Of a stretch of DNA of 64,000 nt, positions 37,001-49,800 are shown piece by piece. Positions within the stretch are counted from its first letter, which is position 1. Each line of letters opens with the position of its first letter. A program made the position numbers and the translations under genes. The stretch is from Vespula vulgaris (taxonomy: Eukaryota; Arthropoda; Insecta; Hymenoptera; Vespidae), in NCBI RefSeq assembly GCF_905475345.1, contig NC_066601.1, positions 4,381,501 through 4,445,500 of the forward strand, written 5' to 3'. The notes beneath the pieces were generated by a model, which was not told the DNA's origin, did not search any database, and saw only the letters and a list, made by a program, of their open reading frames with translations.

Positions 37001-37326
37001 TCAAAGAGATAGACAAAGATTTCAATATCGTGCAGTACGTATGTAGGACACGCGTGAATGTTTCAAAGCGTGCGTATATGCGAGAGGAAAAAAATTCACT
37101 CCCGAAAGCGATAAAAGAATACGAGACGTTTCGTGATGTTGCGTAGAAGAGGGATGTCGAGAGAATGAGAGAGAAGAGGAAACATCTCGAGTGGGCCCTC
37201 CGGCAAAGACTTCGCGGAATTCGCTTTAAGCGAACGTAATTAAACGAACGAATAATATCTAACGTTAAAGCCCGTCCGACGACGTCGCGACTAAAACCGG
37301 TCTACCCAGGTACCTCGAGATTTCGA

Positions 37327-37368
37327 TCGATAGATCGATGTGAATCGATCGATTCATCGATCTATCGA
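37327..37368. repeat. 42-bp imperfect palindrome of ATCGAT units
   Basis: Perfect 16-bp core TGAATCGATCGATTCA at 37341-37356, flanked by 12-bp arms (TCGATAGATCGA at 37327-37338 and its complement at 37357-37368), with only a TG bulge at 37339-37340. Confidence 0.85.
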
Positions 37369-37797
37369 GCAGTTGTCGCCGCGAAAAGAGGAAGGATCTA
37401 TCTATGAGATCGCTGGTTAAAGTCGATATTTCATAAAGTCGATTCGGCGTAGTAATAATTTATAATTATTATACAATTCACGTTCGTCTTTTATACTATA
37501 TTTTTTTCTTTCTTCGATGATCCAGGCTAATCGATTTGATTTAAATAATCATTCTTGATACCTCGTTATCTACACGGAATTATTTGTTCGTGTCAGTTAT
37601 TCGCACGATTACAAATTATATAAAAGGAAAGGAGTCGATAATTGATTTATTTTGTAAACTTATAAAAATAATACAGATATGTAATGATTATTAACTCGTT
37701 AATCAAATGCAAATGAAAAGAAAAAATATCGTCGAAGGATTAAGCGAGGCTCGCGTGCGTGTTAAATCGAACAAAGGTAAAAAGAAAGGCACAGCTG

Positions 37798-37820
37798 ACG
37801 ACTACGACGACGACGACGAC

Positions 37821-37867
<47 letters not shown>

Positions 37868-37881
37868 CGATGACGATGATG
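37798..37881. repeat. (GAY)n trinucleotide repeat
   Basis: Long GAC/GAT run; it opens false poly-Asp and poly-Met frames on both strands. Confidence 0.95.
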
Positions 37882-38472
37882 CTGGCACGAGAGTCCATGG
37901 ATTTGCAAGATGACGGAGGATCCGATGCAAGAGAGATGGCAATGAGTGCGACGGGTGCACGCACACGCGTGCAATACACTGGCGTCATTGCCTCGGGGTT
38001 CAGGCGCCACTCTCTTCCCTCTCTCCCTCTCCTCACCCTCTCACTCTCTAGTGTTCCTACACTTCCCGTCGTATGAAAAGAGAAGGAGAAACTTTACTTC
38101 GCCGGAGCCGTCGACGATACGCGAGTGTACAGTACGAGAGGTGAACGTTGGTCGACTTGTTTATTTACTTCTTTTCTATAAGTACTTTTCAATGATACGC
38201 GTGTACACACTTATACAAAGAGTGGCCCATTAACTATTATCATTTTAAATATCTTAAGTATCGTAAAGTATGAGATAAGAAAATTTGCATCGTTCGACGT
38301 ACAAATTTTTCTAATCTTTTCTCTAGTTTTTCTTGTTTTTTCATTTTCAGCTTTGTAATGAACTTATTGATAACGATTATCAAAGTACTTTGTATATACA
38401 TATATACAAATGTTTTTAAATAATTTGAGAAAAATATTGACATCGACCTAGTGTAATGTACATGGAGAACGG

Positions 38473-38508
38473 CGACGACGACGACGACGACGTCGACGAC
38501 GCTGACGC

Positions 38509-38563
<55 letters not shown>

Positions 38564-38577
38564 GATGCCGACGACGA
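38473..38577. repeat. (GAC)n trinucleotide repeat
   Basis: About 35 near-perfect GAC units, 230 bp upstream of the predicted BAMBI start site; opens false poly-Asp and poly-Val/Arg frames. Confidence 0.95.
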
Positions 38578-38807
38578 TAGACAAGATACACGGACGAAAA
38601 AGAAACGCTATCTCGCAACGCGAGAGGCGGACTCGCTCTTGTTTTAAAAACTAAGCAACGAACGTTCTTCTTTGGCAAAACTGGTGCTTGTGTACGCGAC
38701 AGACAAGCAAGCAGGCAGGCCGGCTGCGTTTACTCGCTTCGAGCCGACCGACGGCGGCAGCATTCGCTTTTCGAACGGCAAAGTCGAAAGGGAAGAGAGG
38801 GAGTTCG

Positions 38808-38841
38808 TCAGTCGGCCGTCGAAGCGCGCCGAGTTCGGACG
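38808..38841 (+). promoter_or_regulatory. Inr + DPE core promoter of BAMBI
   Basis: Initiator TCAGT at 38808-38812 puts +1 at 38810. GGACG at 38837-38841 is exactly +28 to +32 and fits the DPE consensus RGWYV at every position. The block is GC-rich. From +1 to the BAMBI ATG (439 nt) there is not one ATG, which is unusual in such AT-rich DNA and supports a leader. Confidence 0.65.
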
Positions 38842-39248
38842 TGTAATCTGTTCTTCCTGAACGTCTTCGTAACGCATCTCTCTCTCTCTCTCTCTTTCCC
38901 TCTCTCTCTTTTTCTGTCTCTCTTTTCCCTTGATTTTACAAATCATTTACATCTTACATTTTTGTTTCATCTTTTTTCCTTCGTCAAAACTCGTCGTCAA
39001 AACCCAATCGACGCTAGTGATCACGCTCGATCGTTACAACTTTTGATCACTTCCTTACCTCGATATTCGATCAAATCGAAAAAGTTCCACGTGCTCCGGA
39101 CAATAATAATCGATCGAGATCATTTTTTTTTTTTTTAATCTGATTCCCCGTTCGAATCTTCTCCTTTTCATCTTTCTCTATTATTATCTCTTTTTCGTTT
39201 CTTATTATTATTATAATTATTGTGATTCTTCGCATCAAAGTGCCAATC

Positions 39249-42200
39249 ATGTTGTCCTGGGACTTTTTAACTATCGCCATGATAACGAGCATCATCTTGG
39301 CTTACACCAATGGAACCTCTATAGATTTCGATTCTACCGATTACGATGCGCTTTCCGAAAATGAAGGAAAATCGTCGGACGATAAAGGTAAGCTCTTTAC
39401 TACGTTTCTGATATTAGTTATACAAATATGTATATATACATGTATTTACGATTCTTACGACAGTTTTATGTATAAAAGCTGTTCACGTAACTTTATGAGT
39501 AGTTAGATCACGACAGTCGACGATATAATACTCTCAAGAGACGCTTATAATTTCTGGATTGCGTCTATCTGGAACAACAAAAAAGATAGAGGATATATGT
39601 ATTGCTTTCTCTATTTTTTTCCTCTCTTTCTCTCTCTTTCTCTTTCCATCGACGTAAAGTACTTAGGATTCATTGCGAAATTATGCGACGTCTTTGTGTA
39701 TCGGTCTTCTCCAAGAGTTTATGCGTTCGTTGAACGGAGAATATTAAGTTTGTTTTTAGTAAAAATTTTCAGGAGAAATGCCACATAAATCTTAAGGATT
39801 GTGCGTACATAATCTTTATATAGGTTATCCTGATTTGAATACTTTTCAATTTGATTCAAATATTTTTAATATGCATTATGTATTTTGTATTGTGTGAAAA
39901 CACTGTTATGGGAAAGTCAACGGTATTACTCATGCCGAGGCCCCCTTAAAGCTTTCGTTGTATCGTCCAATGAGATTTGTTTATTCTGGTATCTTTGGAC
40001 GCACGTGCGACCCTAAACGCGTGTTCTGCATCACGGTGTATACATGCACGTGAAAGATTAAAAGTTTCCAAGTAATTATGCTTCCGATAACTTAATAAGT
40101 AAGATGACGATACAAATTTTGGTTCCATTAATCGATCAAGTTCGTAATTATAAAGTAAAAATAATGATTTCTATGATAAACAAGAATATCTCTATGAATG
40201 GTGAAAACGAAGAATTAAAATAATCGATATTAGAAACGAATTGAGTCGGATGTTCTTGTTCGTAGAATCTTTATTTTTCGTAAATGAAGATCTTTGCTCT
40301 CGTTGACAAAATTTTGTTAAATATATACAAGGGAAATAATTTTTTTTCTGGGACATTCTACGTACAGAATACTCCAAAAAGTCGGAAAACAAGCTCGATG
40401 GAAAAGGAGGCGAGACTAGATGGGCGCGTCCTACCTCTTCTGCTCGTCGCCTTTATGGCTTGAATTTACAAGGAGAACTTTGGCTCTTTACTGATATTCG
40501 ATTGCCAAGATATAAATAGGCGCTCCTCGATGTTAATGTAAAAGGGTGGAAAACTTTTGCGGATAACGTTTCGCTGTAATACAACCGAATCGAAACGTCC
40601 GCGAGATCGACCATAAAATTTCTCGAAATTATTTGATTTTGTTGCAATACTTGCCAAAAGTATTTCTGTACTATTTAAAGAATCAATTCAAAGAGTTTAA
40701 TTTCGAGAATATTGCGGTTTATCACAGAGGTAATTAAAAATTGAAAGAGTTGCCTTTTTATATGTTTCGCGATTTATAATTAAATATATATATATATATA
40801 GTATAACACGAGTTTGAAAGACTATTGGTAAATTTGCCAAATAGTACTTTATACGTAACCAAGGAACGCGAACACACTTTACATATTCTCAGCGAAGCAA
40901 GCAATAATAATTGTTGGAACGGCTGGTCTAGTCGGCGCCGAGAATCAAACAATCCAGATTATTTTTTGCTATCCGACACTATGCTGTTACTTTTTTCAAA
41001 GAACGATGTATTCGTGTGTATGTGGGAGGGGGAGGAGAGGGGAGAGAAAACGAGGGAAAAAAAGTTGTACGCTGGGAGTAATTAATTCTTTCCCATGACT
41101 AATTAAAGCGTACATTGTTTGACAGATTTGAATTTTTTTATATCATCGAGCACCGAAAGAGATTTTTTTTCAAATTAAAAAAGAGAAAGAGAGAGAGAGA
41201 ATCTGACAATAAAATCGTTTACTCGAACGTTTAGGAAAACATTTGCGAGAGATCTCTCGTCGTCCATCCGTAGGATGAACGATCGATGGATGGATTTACG
41301 TTTCCACCGAAGTGGCGCCCGCGATACTCCGTATAAATACGTTTGGAGATAGAAAGAGGACAGATAGGAAGAGGGCAAAAGAGAAGAAGAGAGAGTATAA
41401 AAGATACAGCTGCTCCAAAAAGTACTCGCACGTCGTTCTTAAGCGTCGGACTTACGTTTTAATCGCAGAAAGTTTCGCTGCGTTCAAACAGTCATACACG
41501 TAGAAAATAATTAATTTCTTTAAACGACAAACACAAATTTTTTTCAATTTCGTTCATGGGAAAAGAGAAAGAAAAGGAATACGAACAATACGTACTTGTT
41601 AACGTCTCTGTACAAGTAAGATATTGAAATAAGAAGGAAAATGGAGGAAAACGATCAAAGAGAGAAAAGAAAGTAGAAGAAGAGAAAGGGGAAACGGAAG
41701 TAATAGTAAATATTTAAATTTCACGAGTTCTCACGGCAGTAAGTTTTAGGATGAGACGTTGTAAACTATGCATGTCGGGCGCCAGCTAGGCGCGTGAATA
41801 CCAGAGTACATAATATAATATACGTATACGTTTGTATTACGTTTGACGCGTGCACACACGCGCGCAAGCGACTTTATGCGCGTTGCGTTACATACGCTTA
41901 TTCGAAACACGAAAACATTTCTGTACATTGTATTTGAGAACGTATACGTCCTCTGCGTATACGTAGGTACGTGTACGTAGTCTTTACGTTCGCGAACGTC
42001 GTACGCGTAAATGTAACGTAACGCAATTCGTGCGTTTGTGTGCGCGTGCACATCACCAGAACGATTTCACTCGAGCAACAGTTTCTCGGACCCAAGACCG
42101 AGCTAGCTCGTTCTCGGATCCTGACTTTTTATTAGAAAATGTATCTTTCTCTCGAACCCCTTATCGCTGCTTATCCAAACGACTCGGTTCTACTCTCGTG

Positions 42201-43241
42201 ATCGACGCCTTTCCGGGAATTACGAGTGGGTGCGATCGGTTCTCCTATGGTATGGCTTATGCTTCCAGGGAATGTACAAATTCAAATTAATAGTCGACGC
42301 GATATCGATGGATACATAGAGGAAGGATTGATAAACAAATGTCGACTTTAAAGTTGACTTATCTAATTTCGAACGAGTAACTTTGAGAAATCCTGGATCG
42401 TCAAATTTCGATGAATATTTCTACACTTTCGACGTTAGAAACGAGGGAATTATATTTTACTTAAAAACGATATCAACCTTGCTAGATCCTTTCAGGTGTT
42501 CCGACAGTTTCGAATAATGCGAGTTCATTCAAGTTAACGTGCGCATCCACGCATGTATACTTTTAAGAGTCGCGCGACACATGGCGCACGCAACGACGGC
42601 GTCTCACGCATACACGTACGCGTATACGTCCCCCTTTACACATTTCGTAAACATATACGTACACGTATACGTATATACAAGCACAGGATACTTCGCTGTA
42701 AAAGAGCAGCTGGAACTTACGTAGCCACTACGCACACAAGCGCATGCGTGTACTGCCGACCGCCGGCTGCTCTGCTCCGTTCGCGACAAGGAGAGTAGTC
42801 TAGACTCGTACGCACACGCGTTCACACGTACGTGGCGACGGCGCTAGTGAAATATACACGCACACATCCATACACCGGTGGCGCCTGTCGGCCACACGAG
42901 TGTTCACGGGTGCGTGACGAGTTGCGGCTCTTTGTCCGTGTGTCCGCGTTACAGTAGCGTGCATAAGTTACAGCCCATAAGACTATTATCTTTCTTTTAT
43001 TTTTTATTTCTTCTTTTCTTTATTAATTATCCTCCTTTCTTTTATTTTTCCTTTTAATAGACCATTTTAATCCTTTATACTCTGCGAATAATTAATTGGT
43101 CATTTTATAATTACTTAGAATGATATCGACTGTGAAGGTAAACAAAAACAATTACATTTATTCGCAATTACCAGCAGTCTCTAGATAGTATTTTATTCTA
43201 ATTAATTTACGTTATATACGTACGCGACGTACTGCGTAACT

Positions 43242-43274
<33 letters not shown>

Positions 43275-46200
43275 AGGGAAATAACAAACACACGCACGTA
43301 CGTAGAAGGTGTTTGGACACAAAGGACGGCTAATAGATGATATTTTTGTATACAAAATAATGTCGGTAGAAGGACGTTCTTGTTCTTCTTCGTCTTCTCT
43401 TAAATAGACGCGTCGCAATTAAGGAACAACGAGCCGTACATGGCTCGTATCGCGTTTAATGATTCTTCACTTTGATTCGGATTAGAGATTACGATGCTCG
43501 TTAGCGGCCTCGCCGTTCTAAAGACTCTAGTGTACGGTAAAATACTAATTGAAATAAAGAATATTCATCGTTTTTACCGTAAAAATCATTCGAACGAATT
43601 CGAACGTAATTACTTCGTTTTATTCGAACGATGAAGTCATTTAAATAATTTTTATTTCAATTGTCCTTCTTGCTAAGAAATATCCAGATACAAAACTCGA
43701 CTTATACGATTACATAGATACATATAATACACGTATCACTATGACGTTCTAGATTGACTTCTATTAGAATTCTTAATTATAGAAGAGTTACGGAGTCACG
43801 GAGTCTGTGATTAAGGACTTCGTTCGTTGTGTGCGTTTTCATCTAAAAAAAAAATACGTAAGATCTTTCTATATAACGATATAATGATCTACCTGACTCT
43901 ATAATCATAGATTTTCTATAATAAGCGTGAAAAAGTTCCTTTAATAAGTGCACGAAATGGCATTCTATATAATGACCTCGTATCGACTTATAAAGTCACC
44001 GATACACGATTAAGGAAGGTAATCGATATTTTTGTACAGATATATTCAATATTTATAAGATCCGTAATCAAAAGCGTAATGAACTTATTTCGATCGAGAA
44101 ATAATATTTATTTCTAACTCGACATAATGTCGAAACGATATGAGCGTCTCTGTTTCATAGTAGTATTAGTTAGTTCTATCTAATATACCGTATATCCTGA
44201 GGGCAATTGGCATACGGAAGTAACAACCAACAGAGGATTGTCGCACATCACATAGCGTCGTTGCACTTTCGCGCGCACACACACACAAAACTTATCGCGT
44301 GTGTGCGCGCGCGAGGGCTGCAACAACACGAATGGTGGCTCTAGGTAAAAGTTCGCTAGCTTTTCATCGTTCCGTTCCGTAAGTCCGTTCCGTTCTTTCG
44401 AGAGTTACCCGTTACAAATGCCGCTGTTGAACCCGATCATTAACCCTTTGACCTCAAGTACTTTCCTAGAAATGATGTCATTTCGTTCTTGCCTTCCAGT
44501 AAATGGAATTGATAATTCGGATTGATTTTTTTTTTTACTTTTGTATTTTTTTTATTTGTCCTTGTTTTGTTTCTTTCCAACGGCGCACTATTTTAATGCG
44601 ATTTTGCATTCCAAGCGAATAGAAATATTATTCGGAATATATATATGAAAGCGTATTAACACTTAATTGTATATCATTTCTAGATAGACATACTATTTCA
44701 TGTAACGATAGTAAGTTTTCTTTTATATTTTATTTTATTTTATTTATTTATTATTATTTTTTTTTTTCATGCATACGAAGAGTTTATCATCTAGCGAGCG
44801 ATGATTGCGAAGGAAAACAATAGCTCGTTTCGTCGATCGAAGTTAATAATCAATGGAGCTTTCCCTTCCATTCGCAATATCATTTCCATTTAGAATTGTG
44901 CAAAAGTCCGAGCACGCTCGACGTGCCGAGCCCAAAGGCGCGCTTTTAACGACGCGATTACGCGCCACGGAAGATGTCGACTACTAAGCGAAGTTTCTTC
45001 ATACCTTTACGATTGCGATCACGTAGATGTCAATCGTTTCCTTCGTTTCACGATGTCTGTGCCTCTACCATTTAACTATCCGAGAGAGCTTTGCCGTGTC
45101 GTTTCTTTAAACGTTCGTAAATCATTCGGAATTACTACGATCTTACTTCTTTTTCTATTTTGTTGTATTCCATTTTATTCTATCCTTCTCTTTTCTTTTT
45201 CTCTCTCATTTTAAAAGAAAAAAACGAAGTCCATGTTGTACTCTTACTTTGGAGTAAGCGTAAAGAACTTGCATTTTTCTAACGTTATAGAGATTCGAAA
45301 GACATTATGTAAGTACGTGACTAATGCGAAATAGTTACATAGTATTTACAAAGCTAATGATTGGCTAATAGTAAATGATAAGATGCGCAAACATTTACAT
45401 TTATGTATAAGAACATATAATTATAAATGAAATTTATTTTATATTATCAATCGCAGTGTCTTCTTAAAAAAAAAAAAAAACAAACAAAAAAAAACATTCT
45501 CGAGTTTAAAAGATAAGAATAATAATTTATATCGTATATATCCCTCGTGAATCTTAAACAGGCAACAAGTCTGTGAATTAATAATACTCTCGATTTACAA
45601 TTGCAATGGCAAAAGAAAACTAGCTTTATCTTATTTTTTTTAATTGTAGTCAGTTCCTAGCAACAATTATCTTCAAAATAGCTAATACGATTTTATGTCT
45701 AATCGTTAACATACCGAGCGCCTGACCTTTACCACTTTGAATGAAAAAGGTACAGGAAAAAAAATTGAATATAAGTGGAATAGAAATCGCATCGCATTAT
45801 AATAAAATACATATGTTAATCTCTCGATAAGAAAGTTAGACATCATTATCGTTAATTTATCTGCGATATCGGCATTAATCATTAAAAATACGATAATTTT
45901 GCATAAGTCGCTGTATAATTTTGACCTAACAGTATTTCTTTCTTTTTTCTTCCTTTTTCTCTTTAATCATTTTTATTAATATTCAGACAACCGTAAAATC
46001 GCGGCGACGATGCGTTGAAGATCGTTTTTCTAGGAGTAAAAAACAGAAATAAAAATAGAGAAAACATCCAATGGTTTTCCCGTGGCTACTTTTCAAAGGC
46101 CACCGACATATTTTCACGAGAGCGAGACAAATATAACCACGCGGCTCTCCTTAAAACGCATTGCCCGTCGTATCGAACTCGTTGTAATTCCGTGCATCGA

Positions 46201-46835
46201 GCAGCTTGCTCCAACAATACGGTGGCCGAATGGACACGTAGATAGACTGGCGTGCATATCTCGTCGCGTCGTTGTGGTATGACCGTTAACGCTTCATCTC
46301 CGTTCTCTAACGTGTCTCCTTTTCTAATGTTTATTTATAAGTTGAAGAAGAAAAGTCGTTCGATCGGTCGATCGATCGATCGATCTTAATTTATTAAAAA
46401 AAAAAAAGAAAAAAAAAACAGTTTTCATCGTCTCCTCATCCGAGTAACATTCTTTCTTTAATAAAAAATGAATGCGTATTTTTTTTGAATATTATTGTGA
46501 TAATGTTATTAAAAGTTAACATTTGTTATCGAATATATGAGGACTTTATTATACAATACCTCGATAGATGATGATAAAATGAGATCTTTATCAAGGCGTC
46601 GATCGATCGAGCACCACCGTGTGATTAATTAGTCCCTTTCCAGTTAACACGTGTTAACGAAATTAATATGCTACGCTCGTGACTCGCTCAGCAGTAGCAG
46701 GCAGGCGCTAACGCAAACTCGACGCGACGATATGTCGCGTGTATGTACAAGCTTCTTAGATCGTCGTTTCGTCGATCTAAAGTTAACTGCCCGAGTGAGA
46801 ATTTCATTTTCCTGGCTCGGTGACAGCTTCTCCTT

Positions 46836-46875
<40 letters not shown>

Positions 46876-49800
46876 ATCACGATCATCTTTCTTTTTTGTT
46901 CTAACTATCGGATGTACTCAACGCTTCTTTAACACTGTTCAACGGCCTAGCCAGAATTAACATTTCAAGGTCGTTTAACGAGATCCGAGAAAACGAGGGT
47001 GGTTTCAACGCGACGATTTCTTATTCCAAAGAAGAAGTCGATCGATTTGCATTAACTCGTAGATGTTCGAACACGAACGACGAGCAAGTTGAAACGCGTG
47101 AATGTAATTTTAGATGTTTCAACGTGGAATTTGTGTCGCGAAATCTTGAAATCCTTTTCATCTTTCCTCTCCTATGTTTTCTCTCGTTGAGCTCGTATGC
47201 TTCGAAGCGTTACCTATATTAAGTGAGAATATAATAAATATGACATAAATATTCACACGGAAATTTTCCCTCGAGAAAAGATCCGACAGGAAGAGAGAGA
47301 GAGAAGGGATTTTTTTCTTTCTTCGATCTATAATTTCTCTTGGACTCTCGCCCCCTTTTTTAACAGATAAATTCACTGACCGATATACATACATACGTCA
47401 GATTCTTGTTTCTCGAGAGTTTACGGAAATTTCCATCGCGAATATCGAGCTAAAATGTTGGATCGATAATAACGAATAATTCAGCATTTTATTATCGCTA
47501 AAAACGAATCGATAGAAGAATATTTTCATGATTTCTCGTTCTTTTCATACTTTGATCATAGTCATAGTCATCATAGTAATACTTTACTTAAATATCTTTT
47601 TTAATTTTCTCTTTTTCTTTTTTTTAATCCAACCATCGTAAGTACTCCTTCTCCTTCTTCTTCTTCTTCTTCTTCTTCTCAATTCATATCGTTCGCACGG
47701 AATACTTTATCGTAGGAGCAAGCACACATATGGAATTAACGACGTCAATGGCGCCAAGGGGGTGGCGGTCTAAGACTTCTTTCATCGATAATGCATGACA
47801 CGTACCACGTATATGATCCTCTCGGACCATGCAAAATATCGCAATACAATTCTCCACAAGCATTACCGTCATTATTTTCAATGGTTTAGAACGAGACGAA
47901 AATTGTAGATAATTTTTACGTAATATCTTTCATTACGAAAAAATTGGTTATATAAAAAATGAAATATCCTTTTTTAGATAATTTGTATGCACCAACTTTG
48001 ATGTTAACCACGAAGAGAGGTAAACAGACTCATAAGATAGAACATATGTCCCATGAACGTGCTTTTTTACTATCCCATCTTTTCTTCCCCTCACTCCCCT
48101 TTCTTTCCAATTTGATTTATCATCGATTATCGATCGTAGATCATCGTACGGCCTCTGATTTTTCGTCGAGAGATCGTTACTCCAACGAGAGGCGTGTTAA
48201 CCGTACTATATTCCGGACTGGCACTTAACTCGCGCGTTATGTTAATGGCAATGCTTCGTATGCGACATGTTGCAGCGTACAGGCACGCATGCACGCACGC
48301 GAGCGCTGCGGTATGCATGTATGCATACGCGCGAGCCAAGATGCGTCGAATTCAAATGAACTGGCTCCCGCGAACGTGGTTTCTTCTATCTATTTCTCCT
48401 CCTACTCCTCCTCCTCCTCCTTATTCTCATCCTCATCTTCATCCTCATCCTCCTCCGCTTCGTTCATCATATCATATGCATTTCATCTCTTTTACACTTT
48501 CGCGAATCATCTTAGCATTATATGTTTATCGTCACTGAGAAGATTTTTTCGATTTTACTTCGACACGATGTGATGTCATTCTCTCTATTTTTTTTTTTTC
48601 GAAAAAATAAAACTTCATAGGAATTAGATTGATTTTTAATTGGGATGATCTATTAAAGATGATATATCAAAAGTCTTTTAATTGATTCAGTTTTTATTCG
48701 AAAAACGATGCATTCGATATGTTTAATAATTTTTTTTCCGATTCATTTCTTTCAAAGTTATCCCACACGTAAAATAGAAAAAAAAAGTTAGAAAATAATT
48801 TGTATAGTGCTTAGGATGGTAGAAAAAATTTCTCACGATCATTAATTAAATTTACTGCGTTGCAAGATCCGATGCATTAGCTGCAGTCGATGAGAAAATG
48901 TTTCGCGATGAGAGAGCAATGCAAATGTCTGCTTAACGTTACTGCAACAATCGGACAGAGATCTCACACTTACTGTGGGATCGTGACACCAATCGGGATC
49001 ACGTTTTAGCAGCGTAGTTTCCAATAATGGCTACGATCACTACTGGATCGATTGACCGGACTTTCAAGCTTCCTCGTTAGGTATTACTCATTTTTCTTGC
49101 AGGTACTACAGAGTCTCCCATTCAGATAAGCGCAGTTCTCTCTCTCTCTCTCTCTCTCTATCACTTTTTCTCTCATTCATCCTATACACCGTTTCGTGTT
49201 TTTTCTGTCAAAGGGAAAGGAACGCTTAAGGGAATCACCTTCACCTTCTTTCGTAGCATGATTCACTTGTCTATTAATATCGATACTATGAAATGTCAAG
49301 CAACGAAATGAACGATTATGATTATTAACAAAGAATGTTTCGTCATTTCTTTCGGTATCTTTTTTTGTTGTCCGAAATTGAAATCATTAAGTACACGTTT
49401 ATCTACGCGTAATTCAAAAATATTCGATAATCTCGCAACACTTTATTTTCAAATTACGCCACGATTTCCGAGTACGCATTAACTTGTTTTTATATATGCA
49501 TTTCACTACTGACATCGTGATAATTATGGAGAACGAATATATGCTACTGCATAATCTATGAAAAATTTATAAGACGGCTTTCCTTTCATGTCTCATATGG
49601 AAAGCCACATCAATTACGTCGCAACGAAAACGTTAAACAGTGCATTCCTTTTTTTTTTCTTCTTTTCTTTTTTCCTTTTTTTTCTAGCTCTTCGGTAAAA
49701 TTTACTTATGCTAATGATCTTTATTTCTAATGAAACCATCTAAGAATCACGAAAAGTGAAAGCAAAGAATATTTATTTCTCGAAACATTCGCTGAAGAGT

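Larger units (their letters stand above)
33318..38807. other. Spacer between BAMBI-like gene and BAMBI
   Basis: 5.5 kb with no recognised gene. It holds a 159-codon open stretch at 33535-34011 after a TTTAG acceptor, an open GC-rich segment at 35586-35745, a GC-rich island at 36200-36420, an imperfect palindrome at 37327-37368, GAT/GAC triplet repeats, and three TGGCGCC motifs. Confidence 0.5.

Noticed and set aside
37707..38678. Poly-Asp, poly-Met, poly-Val and poly-Arg frames on both strands
   Set aside because: Products of GAT/GAC trinucleotide repeats, open in all frames by nature.
39222..39248. Extended N-terminus of Bambi from 39222
   Set aside because: The codon there is GTG; the first ATG in frame is 39249 and it opens a good signal peptide.
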